Positions 59,310-64,000 of a stretch of DNA of 64,000 nt are shown here, one piece after another. The first letter of the stretch is position 1. Each line of letters begins with the position of its first letter. The notes under the pieces were generated by a model. That model saw nothing but the letters and a program-made list of their open reading frames with translations. It was not told the origin of the DNA and searched no databases. A program made the translations under genes and the position numbers. The DNA comes from Pimelobacter simplex (GTDB taxonomy: Bacteria; Actinomycetota; Actinomycetes; Propionibacteriales; Nocardioidaceae), in assembly GCF_024662235.1 (NCBI RefSeq), contig NZ_CP096276.1:1984001-2048000 (forward strand), in the 5' to 3' direction.

Positions 59310-60496
59310 CAGTACATCCCCGGGTCGACCTTGTGGCCGAACTGCTGGGCGCCGTACATCTGCAGGGCGCGCTCGGGGTCGTTGGCCGCGTGCACCCGGC
59401 CCGCGTGGGCGTCGCGCCAGGCGCGCTGCAGGTAGGTGCCCTCGGCGAGCGCCCGGCCGCCCGACGCCTCGAACAGCGCGTCGATGGCGTCGATCGAGCG
59501 CGCGGTGCCGAGCACCTGGTCGCGCCGCACGCGCAGCCGCAGCTCGAGCGGGATCTGCTCGCCGCGGGCGACGTGCGCCTGCTCCTCGCGGATGTTGCTC
59601 ATCAGCAGCGCCCAGGCCGCGTCGATCTCGGACGACGAGCGCGCGATGCGGACGGCGGCGAACGGGTCGAGCGACGCCTTCTCCCCCAGGTACGCCGCAC
59701 GGACGCGCTTCTGCTGCATCTCGACGTGCTCGGCGTAGGCACCCTTGGCCATGCCGATGATCGGCGTGGCGATGGTGCTGGTGAAGATCGAGTGGAACGG
59801 CAGCTTGTAGAGGTCGCTGGTGTTGACCGCCTGGCCCGGACCCCGGCACTGGCCGGTCTCCCCCATCGAGAGCGTGAACTCCTCGGGGATGAAGGTCTCC
59901 TCGACGACGATGTCGTTCGAGCCGGTGCCGCGCAGACCGACGACATTCCAGACGTCGACGACCTGGTACTTCTCGCGCGGGACCATGAAGGTCCGGAAGT
60001 CCACGACCTGACCCTCGGCGTTGAACACCAGGCCGCCGAGCAGCACCCAGGCACAGTGGTCGGAACCGGAGGAGAAGCTCCACTTGCCCGAGAGCGTGAA
60101 GCCGCCCTCGGTGACGACGGCCTTGCCCGTCGGGGCGTACGACGACGAGAGCCGCACGCTCTGGTCGTCGCCCCACACGGCCTGCTGGGCCTTGTCGTCG
60201 AAGAGCGCCACCTGCCACGGGTGGACGCCGACCACGCTGGAGACCCAGCCGGTCGAGCCGTCGGCCGAGGCGATGTCGCGCACGGCGGTGTAGAAGGCGA
60301 CGGGGTCGGCCTCCAGGCCGCCGTACCGCTTCGGCTGGAGGAGGCGGAAGAAGCCGGTCTCCTCGAGCTCCTTGATGGAGGCGTCCGGGATGACCCGGAG
60401 GCGGTCGCCCTCCTCGGCCCGCTCGCGGAAGGTGGGCAGCAGGTCGCGCACGCCCGCGAGGACGGCGTCTACCTCGGGAGTGAAGTCCTGGTTCAT
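59309..60496 (-). CDS. hsaA: HsaA, oxygenase component of 3-HSA hydroxylase
   Basis: Flavin-dependent monooxygenase that hydroxylates 3-HSA to the catechol 3,4-DHSA with reduced flavin from HsaB. The 395-residue protein has an acyl-CoA-dehydrogenase-like fold: GFFRLLQPKRYGGLEADP, DGSTGWVSSVVGVH, SGKWSFSSGSDHCAW and NVVGLRGTGSNDIVVEE. CAGGAG lies before ATG 60496, so the transcript has a leader of about 30-40 nt, unlike many neighbouring operons. A perfect KstR-type site is 40 bp upstream. First gene of hsaADCB. Confidence 0.95.
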   Translation of the reverse strand: MNQDFTPEVDAVLAGVRDLLPTFRERAEEGDRLRVIPDASIKELEETGFFRLLQPKRYGGLEADPVAFYTAVRDIASADGSTGWVSSVVGVHPWQVALFDDKAQQAVWGDDQSVRLSSSYAPTGKAVVTEGGFTLSGKWSFSSGSDHCAWVLLGGLVFNAEGQVVDFRTFMVPREKYQVVDVWNVVGLRGTGSNDIVVEETFIPEEFTLSMGETGQCRGPGQAVNTSDLYKLPFHSIFTSTIATPIIGMAKGAYAEHVEMQQKRVRAAYLGEKASLDPFAAVRIARSSSEIDAAWALLMSNIREEQAHVARGEQIPLELRLRVRRDQVLGTARSIDAIDALFEASGGRALAEGTYLQRAWRDAHAGRVHAANDPERALQMYGAQQFGHKVDPGMY

Positions 60497-60535
60497 GGGA
60501 GCTCCTGTGTCTGCGACAGAGTGTGTGTCCAATAG

Positions 60536-60549
60536 TAGAACACGTTCTA
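60536..60549. promoter_or_regulatory. KstR-type operator of hsaA-hsaD-hsaC-hsaB
   Basis: TAGAACACGTTCTA, a perfect 14-bp palindrome 40 bp upstream of the hsaA ATG. It is followed on the plus strand by GTTTTGG, the same A/T flank as in several other copies (CAGTTTT, CACTTTT). It lies between hsaF (3' end at 60591) and hsaA, giving the second half of the ring A block its own regulated promoter. Confidence 0.87.
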
Positions 60550-60572
60550 GTTTTGGCAAGTCGGGATCGCCG

Positions 60573-60594
60573 CTGAGCGGGATCCGGCGCTCAG
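60573..60594 (-). terminator. Weak hairpin at the hsaF 3' end
   Basis: CTGAGCG / CGCTCAG (60573-60579, 60588-60594) with an 8-nt loop, overlapping the hsaF stop codon. The stem is only 7 bp and has no T-tract, so termination between hsaF and hsaA is possible but not certain. Confidence 0.35.
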
Positions 60595-61673
60595 ACGCCC
60601 GCGGTCTCGCGGGCCTTGAGCTGCAGCGCGATGTCGATCAGCTGGTCCTCCTGGCCGCCGATCAGCTTGCGCCGTCCGGCCTCCAGCAGGATCTGGGCAC
60701 CGGAGACGCCGTACCGCTCGGCCGCGTTGCCGGCGTGCTTGAGGAAGGACGAGTAGACGCCGGCGTAGCCCATCATCAGCGTCATCCGGTCGAGCCGGCA
60801 CTCCTCGGGCATCGCCGGCTTGATGACGTCCTCGGAGGCGTCGACGATCTTGAGGAAGTCCACGCCGGTGGTCCAGTCCAGCTTGTCGCAGACGCCGATG
60901 AACGCCTCCAGGGGCGTGTTGCCGGCGCCCGCGCCGAAGCGGCGGACCGAGCCGTCGATCTGGGTCGCGCCCGCGCGGGCGGCGATGACCGTGTTGGCGA
61001 CGCCGAGGCCGAGGTTCTCGTGACCGTGGAAGCCGACGTCGGCCTGGTGCCCGATCTCGGCGACGACGGCGGCGACCCGGTCGGCGGTCTGCTCCATGAT
61101 GAGCGCGCCGGCCGAGTCGACCACGTAGACGCACTGGCAGCCGGCGTCGACCATGATCCGGGCCTGCTGCGCGAGGACCTCGGGCGGCTGGGTGTGGCTC
61201 ATCATCAGGAAGCCGACGGTCTCCAGGCCGAGCTCGCGAGCGAGGCCGAAGTGCTGGATCGAGACGTCGGCCTCGGTGCAGTGCGTCGCGATCCGGCAGA
61301 TCTGGCCGCCGTTGTCCTGCGCGGCGCGGATGTCGTCCTTGGTACCGACGCCCGGGAGCATCAGGAACGCGATCTTGGCGCGCTTCGCGGTCTCGGCCGC
61401 GATCCGGATGAGCTCCTGCTCGGGCGTGCGCGAGAAGCCGTAGTTGAAGCTGCTCCCGCCGAGGCCGTCGCCGTGGGTCACCTCGATCACCGGGATGCCC
61501 GACTCGTCGAGCGCGCGGACGATGTCCTCGACCTCCTGGCCGGTGAACTGGTGCCGCTTGTGGTGCGAGCCGTCGCGCAGGCAGGTGTCGGTCAGGCGCA
61601 GGTCGAGGTGGCCGAACGGCTCGTCGCCGTGGGTGCCCGACCAGGTGCGGGTGAGCGTGTCGGTGCCGGTCAT
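60591..61673 (-). CDS. hsaF: HsaF, 4-hydroxy-2-oxohexanoate/valerate aldolase
   Basis: Pyruvate aldolase that splits 4-hydroxy-2-oxohexanoate to pyruvate and propanal, the latter channelled to HsaG. The 360-residue TIM-barrel protein has [16 protein letters not shown] near residue 28 with the catalytic Arg-Asp, and the HxH metal motif [16 protein letters not shown] and [10 protein letters not shown] in the communication domain are typical. ATG 61673 lies 1 bp after the hsaG stop; the two proteins form a channeling complex. Confidence 0.95.
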   Translation of the reverse strand: MTGTDTLTRTWSGTHGDEPFGHLDLRLTDTCLRDGSHHKRHQFTGQEVEDIVRALDESGIPVIEVTHGDGLGGSSFNYGFSRTPEQELIRIAAETAKRAKIAFLMLPGVGTKDDIRAAQDNGGQICRIATHCTEADVSIQHFGLARELGLETVGFLMMSHTQPPEVLAQQARIMVDAGCQCVYVVDSAGALIMEQTADRVAAVVAEIGHQADVGFHGHENLGLGVANTVIAARAGATQIDGSVRRFGAGAGNTPLEAFIGVCDKLDWTTGVDFLKIVDASEDVIKPAMPEECRLDRMTLMMGYAGVYSSFLKHAGNAAERYGVSGAQILLEAGRRKLIGGQEDQLIDIALQLKARETAGV

Positions 61674-61674
61674 G

Positions 61675-62577
61675 TCAGTTGCCCTTCTCGATCAGGTGCC
61701 GGGCGATGTTCTCGCCGACCTGCGCGGCCGCGGCGGTCATGATGTCGAGGTTCCCGGAGTACGGCGGGAGGTAGTCCCCCGCGCCCTCGACCTCGACGAA
61801 GATCGAGACTCGGCGCATCCCGCGGGTGAAGTCCGAGGGACCGTCGAACTGGGGCTCCTGGAGCAGCCGGTAGCCCGGCACGTACTGCTGGACGGCCTGC
61901 TCCATGAGGTGCACGGACTCGGCGATCGCGTCGGTGTCGGCGTCCGGGTCGACGGCGCAGAAGATCGTGTCGCGCATGATCATCGGCGGGTCGGCCGGGT
62001 TGAGGATGATGATCGCCTTGCCCTTCTCGGCGCCGCCGATCGTCTCGACGCCCGCCGCGGTGGTCCGCGTGAACTCGTCGATGTTGGCGCGCGTGCCCGG
62101 TCCGGCGCTGACGCTGGAGACCGAGGCGACGATCTCGGCGTACGGCACCGGAGTGACCCGGGAGACCGCGTTGACCATGGGGATCGTGGCCTGGCCGCCG
62201 CAGGTGATCATGTTGACGTTGAGCGCGCCGACGTGCTCGGTGCCGTTGACCGGCGGGATCACCGCAGGCCCGACGGCGGCGGGCGTCAGGTCGATCGCGC
62301 GGATGCCCGCCTCGGCGTAGCGCGGCGCGTACTCGCGGTGCACGTAGGCGGAGGTCGCCTCGAAGAGCAGGTCGGGCAGCTCGTCCTGCTTGAGCAGCCA
62401 GTCGACGCCCTCGTGGCTCACCGCGAGCCCCTCGTCGGCGGCGATGCGCAGGCCCTCGCTCGACGGGTCCACGCCGATCATCCAGCGCGGCTCGATGACC
62501 TCGCTGCGCTTGAGCTTGTAGAGCAGGTCGGTGCCGATGTTGCCGGGCCCGACGATGGCAGCGGTCAGCTTGCCCAT
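61675..62577 (-). CDS. hsaG: HsaG, acylating aldehyde dehydrogenase
   Basis: Oxidises propanal to propionyl-CoA (or acetaldehyde to acetyl-CoA) with NAD and CoA. The 300-residue protein has the nucleotide loop [13 protein letters not shown] at 8-19 and nucleophile C126 in [26 protein letters not shown] follows in the second domain. Length is usual for the family. ATG 62577 was chosen; GTG 62583 in frame would overlap hsaE. It lies 2 bp after the hsaE stop. Confidence 0.95.
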   Translation of the reverse strand: MGKLTAAIVGPGNIGTDLLYKLKRSEVIEPRWMIGVDPSSEGLRIAADEGLAVSHEGVDWLLKQDELPDLLFEATSAYVHREYAPRYAEAGIRAIDLTPAAVGPAVIPPVNGTEHVGALNVNMITCGGQATIPMVNAVSRVTPVPYAEIVASVSSVSAGPGTRANIDEFTRTTAAGVETIGGAEKGKAIIILNPADPPMIMRDTIFCAVDPDADTDAIAESVHLMEQAVQQYVPGYRLLQEPQFDGPSDFTRGMRRVSIFVEVEGAGDYLPPYSGNLDIMTAAAAQVGENIARHLIEKGN

Positions 62578-62579
62578 CT

Positions 62580-63386
62580 TCACTCCTCGAAGGTGACGGT
62601 CAGGGGCGCGAAGCCGCTGATGGACGCCGTGACGCGGTCGCCCGCGGCGAACGGCACGAACGGGCCGAGGGCCCCGGACAGGATCAGGTGGCCCGCGCGC
62701 AGCGGGTCTCCGAAGCGGTAGGCCTGCACCGCGAGCCAGCGCAGCGCCTCGAGCGGGTCGCCGAGGCACGCCGCACCGGTGCCGGCCGAACGCTCCTCGC
62801 CGTCGATCGTGAGCGACATGACGACGTCACGGGGCTCGATCTCGCTGAGCGGGAGTCCGTCGCGGCCGACCACGAAGAGCCCGCTGGAGGCGTTGTCGGC
62901 GACCGTGTCGGTGAAGGTGATGTCCCAGCGCTCGATGCGCGAGTCGACGATCTCCAGCGCCGGGAGCGCGACGTCGACGGCGGCCCGGACCAGGTCGAGC
63001 GTGATCTCGTCCTCGCTCGCCGGAGCGATGTCGGCCCCGAGCCGGAAGGCGACCTCGGCCTCGACCCGCGGCTGCACGAGCGTGCGCATCGAGATCGGCG
63101 CGCCGTCCGCCCCGTCGCTCACGTCCATGTCGCTCAGGAGGTAGCCGAAGTCGGGCTGGTCCACGCCGAGCTGGTTCTGCACGGCCTCGGAGGTGGCGCC
63201 GATCTTGCGGCCCACGACGCTCACGCCGCCGGCGATCCGGGCCCGCACGAGACCCTGCTGGACGGCGTACGCCGCGGGCAGGTCGTCGGTGCCGATGAGG
63301 TCGCGGACGGCGGCGCACGGAACCCGTGTCGCCTGGGCCGTGGCGAGGCGGTCGACCGCGGCCGCGACGGCGTCTGGAGGGGTCAC
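62580..63386 (-). CDS. hsaE: HsaE, 2-hydroxyhexa-2,4-dienoate hydratase
   Basis: Hydrates the dienoate released by HsaD to 4-hydroxy-2-oxohexanoate. The 268-residue protein has the MhpD-type pattern: [20 protein letters not shown] near residue 59, [10 protein letters not shown] with metal-ligand Glu residues and [12 protein letters not shown] 63386 is supported by TAGTAT ending 7 nt before it and absence of a Shine-Dalgarno sequence. First gene of hsaE-hsaG-hsaF, divergent from kstD, with a KstR-type site between. Confidence 0.94.
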   Translation of the reverse strand: MTPPDAVAAAVDRLATAQATRVPCAAVRDLIGTDDLPAAYAVQQGLVRARIAGGVSVVGRKIGATSEAVQNQLGVDQPDFGYLLSDMDVSDGADGAPISMRTLVQPRVEAEVAFRLGADIAPASEDEITLDLVRAAVDVALPALEIVDSRIERWDITFTDTVADNASSGLFVVGRDGLPLSEIEPRDVVMSLTIDGEERSAGTGAACLGDPLEALRWLAVQAYRFGDPLRAGHLILSGALGPFVPFAAGDRVTASISGFAPLTVTFEE

Positions 63387-63396
63387 ACGGACATAC

Positions 63397-63410
63397 TAGA
63401 ACCTGTTACA
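63397..63410. promoter_or_regulatory. KstR-type operator between hsaE and kstD
   Basis: TAGAACCTGTTACA, the most degenerate copy (two right-arm changes and CT in the centre). It begins 10 bp before the hsaE GTG and ends 9 bp before the kstD ATG. TAGTAT on the minus strand and TACAGT (63407-63412) on the plus strand end 7 and 8 nt before the respective starts, forming two leaderless promoters under one operator. Confidence 0.8.
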
Positions 63411-63419
63411 GTTTTTCGC

Positions 63420-64000
63420 ATGAAGGACTCCTACGACGTCGTCGTGGTCGGCGCCGGCGGTGCCGGCATGTCGGCCGCGCTCGCCGCCTCCGCCCAGGGC
63501 CTCGACACCGTCCTGGTCGAGAAGAGCGGCTACTTCGGTGGCTCGACCGCGCGCTCCGGCGGCGGCGTGTGGATCCCGGGCAACTATGCCCTGGAGGCGG
63601 CCGGCCAGGTCGACCCGGGCGACCGCGAGGCCGCCAAGACCTACCTCGACTCGATCGTGGGCGACGTCGTCCCCAAGCAGCGCCGCGACACCTACCTCGA
63701 CCGCGGCCCCGAGGTCCTCGACTTCCTGCGCGAGAAGACGCCGCTGCGCTTCACCTGGGTCCCCGAGTACGCCGACTACCTGCCCGAGCAGCCCGGCGGC
63801 CGCCCGCGCGGGCGCAGCGTCGAGCCGGTGCCGCTGGACGCGCGCTTCCTGGGCGATGAGCTCGACCGGCTGCACCCGCCGTACACGAAGGCGCCGGCGA
63901 ACCTCATCGTCACCCAGGCCGACTTCCGCAAGATCAGCCTCGGCCTGCGCACGATCCGCGGCCCGCTGACCATGATCAAGGTGATGCTCAAGCGCCTGCT
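63420..64000 (+). CDS. kstD: 3-Ketosteroid delta-1-dehydrogenase KstD (partial, C-terminus off window)
   Basis: Flavoprotein that introduces the C1-C2 double bond in 3-ketosteroids; with KshAB it opens ring B and aromatises ring A. The 193 visible residues show the FAD dinucleotide motif VVVVGAGGAGMSAA at 7-20, LVEKSGYFGGSTARSGGGVW and YLPEQPGGRPRGRS, which is typical for KstD. Full length is normally about 560 residues, so about two thirds is missing. TACAGT ends 8 nt before ATG 63420. Confidence 0.94.
   Translation, partial: MKDSYDVVVVGAGGAGMSAALAASAQGLDTVLVEKSGYFGGSTARSGGGVWIPGNYALEAAGQVDPGDREAAKTYLDSIVGDVVPKQRRDTYLDRGPEVLDFLREKTPLRFTWVPEYADYLPEQPGGRPRGRSVEPVPLDARFLGDELDRLHPPYTKAPANLIVTQADFRKISLGLRTIRGPLTMIKVMLKRL

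Noticed and set aside
60573..60594. Strong terminator separating hsaF from hsaA
   Set aside because: The stem is only 7 bp and has no T-tract, so it is listed with low confidence.

Overview
The window reads as chromosomal DNA of a high-GC actinobacterium. It is roughly 70% GC or more, densely packed, uses many GTG starts, and shows extensive start/stop overlaps. Gene content and order are close to the cholesterol-catabolic regions of Mycobacterium and Rhodococcus, but with unrelated blocks inserted; a Nocardioides-like genus is my best guess, from style rather than from a marker gene. No tRNA, rRNA or CRISPR was seen, and no stretch longer than about 215 bp lacks a gene.

Most of the sequence is a sterol-degradation super-cluster. 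Left part (1-5896): KshB (cut by the window edge), an orphan small Cys protein, KshA, then the side-chain genes fadE26-fadE27-fadD17. 5893-6058 is a MITE-like palindromic element. 6055-9695 holds accessory genes (hydrolase, secreted LVIVD protein, DinB-fold enzyme, atypical SDR). 9740-13334 is the divergent pair fadD19/echA19 with a coupled nitronate-monooxygenase-like gene. 13321-18565 contains a phosphatase, a membrane protein and a formamide/amide utilisation cluster (fmdA, fmdB, amiS, marR, AmiC-like sensor). 18568-25515 returns to sterols: fadD8, an F420-type LLM oxidoreductase, a DUF35 protein, ltp4 and ltp3. 25559-32196 is general: methionine aminopeptidase, an MFS exporter, a PepSY protein and its OmpR-type two-component system. 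32278-34832 is the divergent pair cyp125/fadA5. 34861-36089 is a lower-GC AbiEi/DUF559-type gene bracketed by identical palindromic repeats. 36089-41254 is ring C/D (HIP) degradation: two SDRs, echA20, ipdA, ipdB, ipdC. 41327-49064 is an unrelated island (membrane proteins, acetyltransferase, PilZ, ABC exporter plus two-component system). 49068-55427 completes the HIP set: fadA6, ipdF, fadE30, fadE31-32-33. After a secreted serine protease, 56839-64000 is ring A/B degradation: hsaB, hsaC, hsaD, hsaA, hsaF, hsaG, hsaE and the start of kstD.

The genes form one pathway. FadD17/FadD19/FadD8, the FadE proteins, EchA19, Ltp3/Ltp4 and FadA5 shorten the side chain after CYP125 oxidises C26. KstD and KshAB open ring B. 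HsaAB, HsaC and HsaD cleave ring A, and HsaE/G/F convert the released dienoate to central metabolites. EchA20, IpdABCF, FadE30-33 and FadA6 degrade the remaining C/D rings.

Regulation is legible. Nine copies of a KstR-type palindrome (TAGAAC-NN-GTTCTA and variants) sit before side-chain and ring A/B operons. A different 18-bp palindrome, identical at two loci 14.5 kb apart, sits only before HIP genes, as expected for KstR2. At about twenty genes a TANNNT hexamer ends 7-8 nt before the start codon, with little or no Shine-Dalgarno sequence visible, pointing to widespread leaderless transcription. The regulator genes kstR and kstR2, fadD3 and the igr genes are not in the window.
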